This document shows, piece by piece, positions 12,431 to 26,258 of a stretch of 64,000 bases of DNA. Source of the stretch: Circinella minor (Eukaryota; Mucoromycota; Mucoromycetes; Mucorales; Lichtheimiaceae). The stretch spans positions 124,001-188,000 of the forward strand of contig JAEPRB010000054.1 in assembly GCA_016758965.1 (NCBI GenBank), written 5' to 3'. The notes beneath the pieces were generated by a model. The model was not told the origin of the DNA. It was given only the letters and a program-made list of their open reading frames with translations, and searched no databases. The first letter of the stretch is position 1. Each line of letters starts with the position of its first letter. The position numbers and the translations under genes were made by a program.

Positions 12431-15400
12431 CTAGTCAAGCTTGTTGTCGTAATTATCATTAGAACAATTACTTGAAAGTTGTTGTCGATTACCAGTACTA
12501 CGACTATGCATCATTAGCGCCTCTATGGTTGAAGAAGATACTCCGCTGCTGTGAGATGATGTAGATCCATTCTCTTCAATATCAGCATCATCTACTAATT
12601 TGTTTTGTGATACTTGCTCTTCTCGCTCCCTGTTAGATCTGTGTTGCTCCTCTAACGCATGATACTCTACAGGGTCCTCCTGATTATTGTTATTACTTGT
12701 TGTGTAAACACCTTGACTTGATTGAGACTGAGCAGTATTTCGACATGCACGACAACCATTTGCAATGATAGCCACGCGTTGTCTCTTTCTATCACGGAAC
12801 GTTGATAATAATCCATTTTTGCCAATAACCAACATGACACCAATAAAGGCCAACCAAATCATCAGTACATTAAGAATCAATGTAGGCCAGACGCCACCAT
12901 AATAGAATGCCAACTGGATGACCACAGATGTACGCCACATCCAAAAAATGACCTCCAGTCCCTTGAACCATAGATGCTCATTAATTTGGCGAACCTGGCG
13001 CTGCCCTTTTGTTGAACCAAGACAATGTAATTCAGTCGAACTAGTACAACGCCATGCGAAAAATCGATACAAAAACCCAACGTCAAGATTGATAACCAAG
13101 ACAGCCAATTTCCAAGTGTCAGCCAAAGGAACCCATTCTTGATTTGGGAAAACAAGTCCCCATAAATAAAAGGTACCATATCGATTATCATAAGTGGACG
13201 CAGAGGGGATGAATTCGGCCTTGAACCAAGGTAGTGAAATAAGCCATAGTTGTATAATAAATGTAGCGTACCAAATCAAGGGTTGATCATGAGGTAGACG
13301 TAAAAAGCGAAGCGTCCATATTAAGAATTGTCGTTGAATAAATTGAAAGGGTCCATATGTGGGGTACTGATCAATGCGATGGATCTTGAGCAAAATACGG
13401 TTTTGTAAGGAGGCAGAGGATGCTGTAAAAGATGGTTGATCGACACTTTTGAGAGAAATATCGTTATATATTTTAGGGCCCATTAATGTGACTAATGTAA
13501 ACAATATAGATGCTATAGTAACACTGCTAATCTAAAAAGTTCAACAGGTAAAACTATAATGTTAAATAACTCCACTTTACAGGAGAAGACAAAAAAGGAA
13601 ATAAGAAATCAAACTTACTATAGTGACAGCGTGGGATCCAATTAACCATTCACCGAAACCTCCACCAATAGCCAAACGAACATCATCCACACGGAATTCA
13701 ACTGATGCTTCACCTGTCAACATAGTATTTTTGGAAGTGACTTCAATATGAATTGTGTGTGCATTCATATCACCGAAATCATTTGGTTCCCAAGAAGATA
13801 CCCACAATGGCATAGTGTCAGTCCCAACAAATTCAGCAGTAAATGGATGATTTCGGCCATCAACTGTGATACGCACAGTCAATTGAGAAGGATCACTTTC
13901 AGAAAACACAAGGAATCGAATATGAGTACTTGTGCGTGTTCGATAATAAGGCTCTTTACGTCTAAGAACAAATCGAGAATCTTTTGGGTTTGTAATTAAA
14001 ACAATGGGTTTAACAGATAGTTTTTCAGGCCAGTTTACTTTGTTATCCTTGGATAATATAGGAATGCCGGTATCCATTTTTGCTAATGGTAATTCTTGAT
14101 CGACAAACGAAATAATATCATTGTCAACAGCAACAATTCGAAATACACCATGATCTTTCATATCCGCCAATTCGAGCTCAAGTGAATCTGTCCATGGATT
14201 ATATGACTGTAAAACATCTCCCAAGCCTTTGTAGCCATTTTTTTTATCAAAAAGAAGTCAACTACCGCTGTTATAATAATGTAAATACATTTTTTCAATA
14301 ATATATATCCATCTTACCAAAATATAATCGATGCAAGTGGCCACAAAAATAAACGCTCATGCGTTCTGCCATATCCTTGAATTTGAAACCTTGACTGGAC
14401 TCACCAAACACCATAGTGGTAGTTGGATAATGAGAAAACTGGATAATCCATCCATCATTATTGTCAATATTCACCCGATAAAGAATCGTCTAATAAAAAT
14501 GGAGACAAAGGTATAAAAAAAATAACTTACGACAAAAGTATGGTTGTATTTTGTTGCTGTCATGATACTAGAAGCAAGATGATCCATGGTTTTTGAAGTC
14601 AAATAACCAAAAAAATTGATTGGACGAGCAGGTCCTTTTTTTGGACTATAGCAAATTTAACCAAAGCATTTTAAAATCTTCTTTCGTAACACATTTTCTT
14701 TTTAGCAAAGCCCCTTGTTTCTTATTACTACAATAGTTGAATACTTACGTGGCATCCATAGCAACAAATTGATATTTACCAAATGGTTTATCCAGTTCCC
14801 AACTATAAACACCTTCACCAGCTTCCAGTAACTCTGCACTTTGACCGTAAGTTCGATACAGATTTTGCTCGGATTGCCAAGACTCGAGATTAAACGAATC
14901 ATGGTTTCCTCTCATATCGTACCACGAAATTCCTTTTGCGCCTTGTTCAACGATAGCTTTATACATTTCCCATTCTTCTGGGTATTGTTGAGTTTTTACT
15001 TTATCCGACGCCTTGGCATCTGTCAGATCTCCTGTGACTACTACTAATTCAGGTCTATTTTTTAAAGATTGAAATATATTAGACTTATTCACCCAATGTT
15101 GCGCAATCATGTTATGTTCTCTTTCTTTATAAAGAGTCTATGTATAATGAATATAAAGAAGTATGACAGTAAAATTCATATACTTACTTGATAAAAGGTA
15201 GAAAAGAATGGATGAACTGAAGAAAATTGTTGGTATGACCTTGTTCCTTAAATTTTGATATGTGTAGGTCGGATATCTATTAGAGACATTATTGTGAGTC
15301 GTTATCTTGCAATGTGTAGGTAATTCAACGATGATCCCACCACAAGGAAGACATGTATTTTATAAAAAGAACAAACCTGCACAAAATAAAAAAGATTGGG

Positions 15401-15610
15401 ATTCTTATCGTCTAACAAAATTTGATCACTTTCTTGGCTTTGAAATCGTAAAGTAGGTTGTTGAGAAGAGGGTATTTCAAGTGCATCATTGTTGCTTGGT
15501 ATAACTGTAGTTGACAGTTGAGCAATCGCTTCTCGATGTAATTGACCTGCTCGAAACAGGGCCAATAATAAAAGTACAAGACATGTCCAAGTTGATTTTG
15601 ACAAGTTCAT
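12431..15610 (-). CDS. TMEM62-like membrane metallophosphoesterase
   Basis: Seven exons on - (15610-15377, 15276-15188, 15054-14749, 14645-14531, 14489-14318, 14226-13619, 13531-12431) give 874 residues. An N-terminal signal/anchor helix (CLVLLLLALF) precedes a calcineurin-like phosphoesterase domain. Its metal-binding motifs are D-L-H at about 81-83, G-D-L-T at 116-119, G-N-H-D at 157-160, F-S-H-Y at 266-269 and G-H-L-H at 298-301, all intact. A beta-rich Ig-like segment follows (about 305-500). Then come several membrane helices in the last two exons, and a hydrophilic Ser/Asn/Glu-rich tail that is cytosolic or lumenal. This order matches the TMEM62 family; the substrate is unknown. The catalytic domain probably faces the lumen or exterior because a signal helix precedes it. 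All introns are GT-AG and phases close exactly. Confidence 0.88.
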
Positions 15611-16061
15611 TGAATATGAATCCGAACTTGCAGGAATAGGAGAAAAAAAAAGAGAGAGAGCCGCTAACTATTTTGTGGTTATTTTAGATAAAAATAGCTA
15701 AGCAACTTCCGACAATGATATAAGAATAGCCATGATATTGTTGCCTTAAATAATTTAGAGTTGCATCTGCCACTAATGATCCTATTAATCCTCATTATCT
15801 GACCAGTCCACACATTATATATGATGTGATATTTTGAAAAATATATTAATGAAGATCTGCTCTTTTCAACTATATAAACGCTGTTATTATAGCATGTATA
15901 AAATGTATTTATTTTCAAACATTGAATGCTTTAAAAATATACAATGATAGGCAAATGTCGTGGTGAACAAAAGAAGAAGTAGGCTATGAATCGAAGCTCA
16001 AGTTTGGTAAAAAAAAAAAAAAAAAAAGCGAGGACACGTAATACACTATCCATCAACAATT
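15611..16061. other. Intergenic
   Basis: AT-rich. It holds the promoter of the TMEM62-like gene and the 3' flank of the CSNAP-like gene. I see no supported coding or RNA feature. Confidence 0.35.
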
Positions 16062-16573
16062 TTAAGCAAGATCTTGATCATCAAAGTCATCACCAAAGTC
16101 TAATAAAAAAAATAGATCCATGTGAGTATATCATAGCTATAAACATATATAGTCAAAAAGTACATATATATATTTACCGTTGAAGAATTTTTGATGAACT
16201 ACTTTTTCGGGTGGTGCTGCAGTCAATGGTTCTCCCTTTTCGTCAAGAACATCAGTATAAGCGTATCGGTAAGGATCATTTCGTCCAGAACGCAACATTG
16301 CCATGCGACGTTGATTATCACTAAAGCCAAAACGCTCTGCAGCAATACGTTCAGCAGCTTCATAGTCATCCTCATCTTCTTCCGTATTGTCTTCTACCAT
16401 GGGATCGTCTTCGTCCATCATGTCTGTGTCATTATTCCTTTCTTAGTTTATGTAGGTAAACAAGTGAAAACCATATATATATATAATCCCCTTTTTTAAT
16501 AACTGTTGTAAAAAATAAAATAAAAAAGCAAACCTTCGTGGGTGGATTCCCATTTCGCTTTGTCATTGCTCAT
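16062..16573 (-). CDS. Small acidic CSNAP/COPS9-like protein (COP9 signalosome)
   Basis: Three exons on - (16573-16534, 16423-16178, 16099-16062) give 107 residues. Exons 1 and 3 are only 40 and 38 bases, so simple ORF calling would miss both ends. The C-terminus read across the last intron is VVHQKFFNDFGDDFDDQDLA. The F-F-N-D-F-x-D-x-F-D-D core closely resembles the F/D-rich tail by which metazoan CSNAP (COPS9) sits in the COP9 signalosome. The CSN removes NEDD8 from cullins. The N-terminal half is strongly acidic (EDNTEEDEDDYEAAERIAAE) and the middle is basic and conserved-looking. It is longer than the ~57-residue human protein. A Sem1/DSS1-like acidic protein is the main alternative, but the FFNDF signature fits CSNAP better. 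Orthology is inferred from the short tail. Confidence 0.68.
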
Positions 16574-19500
16574 GGTTAATTATTTATTAAATGTTGAAAG
16601 ATAAAGCTGAAAAGAAAAGGCTCGGCAAAGGGTAAAATTATTTTATGGCGTTACCGCCAAACTCCTGGCATGAATTTAAGCAACTCAGTAATTCATGAGT
16701 ATCTTTTTTTTTAATATCAAAAAAGATATGGTATAATAAATGTTTTTAATAAAAAGAAACTAAAAGATAATGATGAAATACTGAAATAGGCATTAAAAAG
16801 AATTCTGAATTCAGTGTATAGAAATAATAAGAGTTATCGACTAATAATTTAATGTTATATCTTTATTATATGTAAAGTGTAAAAGTGTGGACGTAGAGCC
16901 CAAAAACTTATCCAAGCATATTTATAAGAATATGATGATAAGTTTTTTTTTTAAAAAAAAAGAGAAACACGTACATAATAATTGTTAGAGTGTCAAGAAT
17001 GCCAAATGATCACGATAACACTCCTTTACGTGTTAATTAATTTAACAAAAAATGCTAAAATGAGCTTATTATTTTGTTGACTTTTCATCAATGTCTAAGA
17101 TGATGCTGCTATGGAGGTTTGGCAACTGCATTATACCTTCCATGTGAGTGGTATGCACAGCAAAAAAAATCTTTTAAGGATTTGAGCTCACATGCTCACA
17201 TTATGCAAATGTCAGATTCAGTAAACCCCATAAAAGGACGTTATCTGGAACAAAGCGGTTGATATAATGCTAAGAACGAACGAGAGATTTCTAGAAATAT
17301 TGCTCAACTTGTCAACTACCAGCTTTGTTTTCTTTCCAATTTATACATTCATATTTTGATTGTGGTTGGGCAAGCAACGACTTTTTATGGCTTGACTCCA
17401 AAGGAAATAAATTATAGGCGCTGTCATTTTGTTACTTTATGATCCAGCATATAGCCAGTCATCGAATCTTCGTGTAATTGAAAAATATGGTGGGTTCTTA
17501 CGTTGGATGAAAAGTTTTGTCGAAAGATGCATTGTACAAATAGCGAGATGTGCTATTCAATAAATGGTTTTATGACCATTTGATATTGTTCTTACCACAG
17601 AATTGATAACCCCACCTTTTACATATAGTATGCTGATCTTTCCAACATTTCATGGATAAAGTTTTCTTTGTCCTGACTTTTTGCTTTATCGTTATATTCC
17701 CTAAACGACAAAGAAAATACTAACGTTCGTCATCTTTTCTCCGTCACCCAAGATGATCACAGTGTAACGTTCAAAAGCTTTTTTATGCAATGATGATTAT
17801 CTTTATTACCAGAAGATAATCATGTTTTCTTCTCGTGACATTTTGTTATTATTATTATGCATATAATGTTATTGGTGCTATTGCTAATTTATTCCTTAAC
17901 ACTTGAGCAAGTCACTTGAAACCACCGAGATACTACTGCTATTTCGCGTAGACTCTTTGTTGTCTTTTGTAAATTTCCCATGTTGTGCTTTTTTTTTGTT
18001 AAAGGAAGAATCTTGATGCATGGAGAAATGGGCTTATTTTTCTTACGGTAATTATACACTTCATAAGATAATATTTGTCGACTGATACGCGGCCACAGAA
18101 CGCACATTATTATGAGTGGTAGATTGACCAGACTGGGAAGACGGAGACTTTAGATGATAACTATGCTATTGCTAATACTATTTCTTACCACTAAAAAAAA
18201 TTCAATAAACGTACTGAGTGAACAAGAAAGTCTGAGCGAGGTTGATGCTATTAGAGTAGTCTAACGTGTTGAAAAAAATAAAGAGACTCGTATGTTATAC
18301 ACATTTGGAATACTACTTTATCAAATAAGTATAAGGATTTACAAACATCAACTGCAATCAAGCAAAGAGAAAATGTATTTCTTTATTTTGTTTGTAGGAG
18401 TCATCTGAAAAATACCCAAAGGCTTCGAGCGCACTGGAGTGCACTTGAAGGTGCAAAAAGACCAGAAAGGATACCCCCTGCCCCCGAAATTTAATAAAAT
18501 ATTTTAACATATTCCGGATACCTTTTTGGCCTTTGGAACCTTTAAAATTGTCTAAGGCAATTTTAGTGCCTGGGGATATTTTGGTATGCTTAAGACCTTT
18601 TTCTGCCCCCCAGAGATTTAATAATTTTATGAGCAAAACATCCGATGAGTGTTTCCTTGAGTTCAGCTTATTGTCATTTCATCTTCTTATTTTATTTTGG
18701 AACTTACACAGAAAAGAAAACCAAGCACGATTTTCGTAAACTTTTGTCTTTAATAATATAGTCAACAAATCTTTAAGAAAAAGGTAATAAAATTATGTGC
18801 ATCGACTTAAAATGAATCCATTAATATTAATAGAATTTATCTTTATGAATTGAGATTGTTATTGATATATCAATAACTATGCTTTTGAAAATGGATCCTT
18901 ATACCATGTTTTTCCGCGTTTTCCCGCCGTCTTTGTGAGAAAAAAAAAGTGAAACGATAAAATAAAATGGCTGTGAAGATTGGAATTGTTGAAGCAACCG
19001 AGTGGCTGCAGATCTATTTATTTTTCTATATTTTGAAAATATTACGGGTAATTATAATTTTATTTGTTTGTAGCTTATATTATAAATAATATTAAACCGT
19101 TTTTTTTTTTTTTGCAAACTATGCAAAAGAAATCCAGCGCTCAGGTGTTTGAACAAGTAATATTTAGAGCTGTGTAATACACAGAGAGTAAATAATCTGT
19201 TGTGGTAGTATTAATGTACTAGGTTTGTATAATAGAGTTTTTCACTGTGGAGTTTTTGGAACGGGTTCTCAGTGCATAATAACAGAAACTCCGTGCGCTA
19301 TCCGATTGTCATTAACCCTTCCGAAATGAGCAACTGTATGTATCTATTTGTGCAAGAGTATGTTAAATATTGCGTGATTTTTGTATGATCAAAGAGTTGA
19401 AACAACTGAATATTGTAATACACATTATCTTTAATATAGTTTGACTACTATCTGTTATTATATTACTTCTTGAATTCTAATATCAAGGGACGAATAGAAG

Positions 19501-20646
19501 TGGAGAAAATATTAGAGACCAATTTTCTTTTTCGTTGAAACCATTCATTAAAGAACCAGAAGGGTAGAAAGGGTAACTCGGGTGCGGACTTGGTTTCCTT
19601 ACATGAAAGTTTAGCAACCAAGAAAACAAAATTTTAAAATACGTTGTTGCCCTTAAGATATAAAAATGTAATATATTCTAATATATTATAATTGATACCC
19701 TCGTTATCTAGATATATATTATAATATAAAAATAATACAATAAACATAATTATCCTAAATGGTAACAACGAATGATCGTAGATCACTATTATCCTTATGG
19801 ACTATATAAAAGAATTCAACCAATCTGATTTGTTCGGAGGCATATCAGTTTACGGAAACGGCGTATATTGCGGAGAAAACTATGATACTGGTCGCATTAA
19901 CTGGATCTCGCACACGGCATTTTGAAAGGTAACACCAGATTAAGTGACAATTTTTTCTTTTGGAAGGGAGCGAGCAGCAGCAGAAGAGTAAGTAATTTAT
20001 TATATCTTAAGAAATAGGCTAGAAAAAACAAAAAGATAAAAATATGATTTTCGGATAGTAATGTAATGTTTAGTTATTTCTATATAAAAATATCACGTTG
20101 CTTTTACTATAAGAAATAAAATTCAGCAACATCCCGTTTCTTATTTCATTGGTAAATATTAGTAAGTAATAAACAGCGGGTGGGGTGTAATAAATAACAG
20201 TGGGACCAGTACCACTTAATAAGGGCGAAAATGTAGGTGAAAACGAAAACGAAAAAAAAAGAGTAAGGGGTATAATATAAATACTCAGGTTAAATATCCG
20301 TTCTTTTAACTCTCTTTTATTTTCGTGCAAAGTTAAGAACGATAATCTGGTTGCTAACTTTGCCACAAATCAATCATCAAGTAATTCAGCAATGAAGCGG
20401 CAAAATGACTGGGTTCCGCGGGACTTTTGCCTTTTTACCCGGATTGACATCTGATTTTCATAGCGGCTTGGGTAAGAAAAATTCCAGTTTAATGGGCGCA
20501 AAATCATTCTCTGCCGGTCGGGACGCGCTCAAATTCTTTTTTTGGTTATTTTAAAGTGTGGACAAAAAGGAAAGAGGTAAAACGACTTCAACCCTTTTCT
20601 CTTTTTCTTTTCACACACTAAAAAACCCCACCTTCGAGTTATCAAT
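16574..20646. other. 4-kb gene-poor stretch with relic-like DNA
   Basis: No intact gene is supported. The contents noted are a helix-turn-helix-like minus-strand fragment near 17.9-18.1 kb, a GC-richer repeat-like block at 18.42-18.63 kb, a TATATAAA box at 19803 with a short coding-like start at 19882, and the promoter of the aminotransferase gene (about 20.4-20.65 kb). Everything else is AT-rich without structure I can name. Confidence 0.4.
18418..18635. repeat. Repeat-like block with internal duplication
   Basis: The block is richer in G/C than its flanks. The segment CTGCCCCC..GA..ATTTAATAA occurs twice in the same orientation, near 18479-18500 and 18603-18625. Each copy is preceded or followed by CCTTTTT-type tracts, and a GCACTGGAGTGCAC partial palindrome lies at about 18431-18444. 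It carries a 92-codon open frame on - but no recognisable domain. It looks like a fragment of a dispersed repeat; copies elsewhere in the genome cannot be checked here. Confidence 0.4.
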
Positions 20647-22812
<2,166 letters not shown>

Positions 22813-23277
22813 TTTTTATTATCTTGATTATGTTCACAATAATGTTTCTATTTCATCATTCATTTTTTTTCCTCTTTTTTTTTGCTCCTTTCTTTCTATT
22901 TCCACGCTTTTCCCGCTACATCTTGTATTATATTAGAAAAAAAAATTGCGTTTTGAATAAAATACCGTTCCTACTCTTTATGTCATCATCATACTTAATG
23001 TGCCAGTATTCTATTTTTTCTGATGTGCGCTGATGTACAAAATTTGAAAGTGTGGAGAAGAAATTTCACGTGGAGAAGATTATTATATGAACCATAATAG
23101 GCTGTTCGCAAAAAGCAAGTCTGAGATCATTGACATTTTTTTCATGTGATACACTTGTTTTTTAGATATACAGATTTTTTCTTCATTAGTAGCCACCCAT
23201 TGTCTTTATTTGGCGGCTGAAAAAAAAAGACCCCAAACAAAGCTTTGACTATTTTATTTAATAATAAGGAACAAGTA

Positions 23278-23830
23278 CAGTAGGGCCCCGTTGATTTCAT
23301 CCATGTTTACTTTCAACCCCGGTTAATTTACTTGTTCTTGCCTGGAATGCTTACAAAACATAGTGTCAACTTTTACATCCCCTTTATTTTCACTTTCACA
23401 ATGATTTTTAGGGCTTGAAATTAAGCGGCCTTACAAAACATGACTTGAGAAAGGGTTTTATTGGCTTTCTGTGATAAAGAAGATACAGAAAGTGGTTTGT
23501 TTAGAAGACAACAACTGTCTAATCTATTTTGAAAATTAATGGAACTAAGATAGCTCTACTATAGTACCAACATTGAGTGTATCTATGGTACTCAGATACT
23601 TTTTCTTTAGTGATTGGTCTTATCACAAAAGCCCTCAAAGAAATATTAATTATATAATATGAATCATATTAGACACCCACTATATATACATTGATCTATT
23701 TTATAATATTACTTTCTGTTAAACTTTTTACCAGTTTTGCCTCCAACATAATCCACCGATAATTTTATTCCATCGTTAATTTTACAAAATAGCCAGGAAT
23801 GGAGTATATGAAATTAACGGGGGTCTACTG
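23278..23830. mobile_element. Candidate pogo/Tigger-like non-autonomous element (MITE)
   Basis: The left end CAGTAGGGCCCCGTTGATTTC (first base 23278) and the reverse complement of the right end (bases 23810-23830) agree at 18 of 21 positions. CAGTA-type ends with a C-run and GTTAATTT are typical of Tc1/mariner-pogo elements, which insert at TA. The left flank ends in TA; the right flank begins CA, so one side of the duplication is lost or mutated. Related (C)GTTAATTT motifs recur inside both ends (about 23318-23328 and 23773-23783), like subterminal transposase sites. At 553 bases with no open frame, it would depend on a transposase encoded elsewhere. Confidence 0.6.
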
Positions 23831-24015
23831 CAATGGTTTTAAAACATGAGAATATAAAAGCACTAAATAAGCAGTAGTAAAAACTATAACATCGGTTCTT
23901 CAAGAATACAACATGGAAAATAAGACTCTGCATGTCGTATCGATCCTTGGAAGTCTCTAGCAGTAACTAGGTATGCTGACTGGACGATGCGAAATGTGGA
24001 AGGATTACTTGTAGG

Positions 24016-24654
24016 CAGTGTTGGGTTTTCGACTGCTGAAACCTTTTTCATTTAATCAATATGTTTATGGAATTATGAAGTGAAAAGTTTCATTAAAATA
24101 ATAATAAAAAAGAGAGATAGAGTGAGAGTATATATTTATATTTAAGTTATGACAAAAGATATTCTAATGTCTATTTTACTTCTGCTGAGCCAGTGAGCCT
24201 CATTGTTATCTCTAAAGTCTAGGTTTGTCTACATAAAAATCCTACTCCTCTGTATATAGATCACGCAACTGATAAATTTAGCTCTTGTGCATTGACAGTC
24301 GATGTCGGGCTTTAACCTGTGAAGCCAATACTGAACAACGCGCGATATTTATGTTGAAGTTATTATTTGTTTGCGCAGCATCCATATATCAATGCAAAAC
24401 CAGTGTTTAAAAAAATCATTATTGTCATTTCTGTACTATTATACTATATATTTTCATAGTTCTTATTGTGGACCATATATTATAACGTTATAATAATAAT
24501 AATAGTAACAGATATAGTGCATTGAAAATATAAATAGACCGAATTACTTTTATTTAATATGATGTATCATATTAATGTTTACTGATGCTAGCTCTATAAT
24601 GATATATATTTCCGCCAGGTCGGAAAGCCGGAAAGTCGGAAACTGCCAACACTG
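24016..24654. mobile_element. Candidate hAT-like element ends
   Basis: The left end begins CAGTGTTGGG. The reverse complement of the right end begins CAGTGTTGGC, and both continue into a T-rich TTTCGACT / TTTCCGACT segment. CAGTGTTGG is a classic hAT-type terminus. The right end also carries three tandem 8-base units of the form NCGGAAAG (24620-24642), resembling subterminal binding sites. The 8-base flanks do not match as a target duplication, and no transposase is present. The two ends may therefore belong to a decayed or rearranged element. Confidence 0.35.
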
Positions 24655-25207
24655 ATATATACCACCAATAACTTTTTTTAGCCATTAACAATTTTTTACT
24701 TCCATTATTATATCTAGAAATGAAAAAGTGTTTTCTTTATAACTGACTAATAACTGTAGTAGCAAATATTGCTCAGAATCATGAGTAAGAAGTGCCTATC
24801 AAAAATGTACGTATTTGATATGCTAAAGTAGAAAAAAACAGTAATTCTCATTTGTATGTCACTTATAATCATCTTGTTCTTTTACATACCAAAGAATCAC
24901 GGAGAGATAAAACATAAGCAGCTAAAAATGGGCAGGAAATAATAAATAAAATGAGTCTAGCAGTTAGCTTTTTTCAACTGTCAATAATAATACTAATGCA
25001 CAAGTTAGTACTGATGTCGGTCAATTTATTATTATACTGAGGATATAATGTTAGTTATAAATTACTATATAGAGAAGCAGGATTTGAAAGTTGTGGATTA
25101 TAAGGAGTGTGCACCATAACTGAATTAAATTATATAATTCTAAATTTGTCAGGTCCGCAAATGCATGGGAAAAAAAAGAAACCTCTCTTCTTTCAGGAAT
25201 TTTATCA

Positions 25208-26246
25208 ATGTCTGAAGCACTTGTAGCTTTACCAAGCTTTACCCAACTCTCTAAGCAAGTATGGAGAGTGCTTGGTCTCAATCCCGGGAAATTTACTCTT
25301 CAAGGTATGCATATACACGTATACAAAATTGTCTGTTACATTTCTCTTTGGTAATTTGAAACATTTCACTAATGGCGACACAATTGCTGTAATTCCTCTA
25401 GGTACCAATACTTATTTACTTGGTGCTGGAGCAAAAAAGCTACTTATCGACAGTGGTCAAGGCATTCCTGAATATATCCCACTTTTGCATGAATCACTTC
25501 AAAAGATATCACCCGAAGCTTATATTTCAGATATCATTATTACTCATGGCCACCCAGATCATTTTGGTGGTCTCAAAGATATTCTTGGGTCATCATTGCT
25601 AAACAAACAGCAAAAAAAAATTACTGTCCATAAATTCCCTGCTCCTATACTCCATCGTTACTCAGAAGACCAATCGTCATTCCCTAAAGATGTCCCTTTT
25701 GAACCTTTATACGATGGTAAAATCTTTCGAGCCGATTCAGTAACACTGCGAACAGTTCATACACCAGGTCATACGAAAGATCATTGTACATTTTGGTTTG
25801 AAGAGGAAAACAGTCTATTTACAGCCGATTGTGTATTGGGTCAAGGGACAGCAGTATTTGAAGATTTGCATGAATATCTAGTTGGCTTACAAAAATTACT
25901 CAAATTGAAACCAGGAAAATTATATCCAGGTCATGGTCCAGTGATTGAAGAAGGTGTTGCCAAAATAAAAGAATATATTAGCCATCGAGAATTGCGTGAA
26001 AAACAACTGGTGGATTTATTAACATCAAAAAAAGACAAGAAACAATGGACATCTATGGAAGTGACTTCTGTATTGTACAAGGATTATCCAGAGTCGCTTC
26101 ATTTGCCCGCTGCACGAGGTATCATGCTTATTCTGCAAAAGTTGGAGAAGGAAGGCAAAGCAAAAATGGCGAAAGGATCAACAGAAGGTCAAAACATAAC
26201 AGATCTTGTCAATAATCAATGGCAATGGGTTGACAGCAATTTGTAA
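25208..26246 (+). CDS. LACTB2-like metallo-beta-lactamase-fold endoribonuclease
   Basis: Two exons (25208-25304, 25402-26246) give 313 residues. The ATG at 25208 was preferred over in-frame sequence inside the intron because splicing restores the family-diagnostic VLGLNPGKFTLQGTNTYLLG start. Zinc ligands of the metallo-beta-lactamase fold are visible: THGHPDHFGG (H-x-H-x-D-H), a later HTPGHTKDH, the Asp of FTADCVLG, and YPGHGP. A C-terminal winged-helix-like region (LREKQLVDLL...LPAARGIMLILQKLEKEGK) is typical of LACTB2. Human LACTB2 is a mitochondrial single-strand RNA endonuclease. No clear presequence is visible here, so the compartment is open. The stop codon lies only 12 bases from the stop codon of the convergent Ett1-like gene. 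Confidence 0.9.
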
Positions 26247-26258
26247 TAAAATAAATAC

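Larger units (their letters stand above)
22813..25207. other. 2.4-kb gene-poor stretch holding two candidate DNA-transposon relics
   Basis: No coding gene is supported. Two pairs of inverted terminal sequences define candidate elements at 23278-23830 and 24016-24654, listed separately. The remainder is AT-rich, with many ATAT tracts. Confidence 0.45.

Noticed and set aside
12208..12459. Minus-strand frame overlapping the end of the TMEM62-like gene
   Set aside because: Runs across the stop codon region in another frame with no independent evidence.
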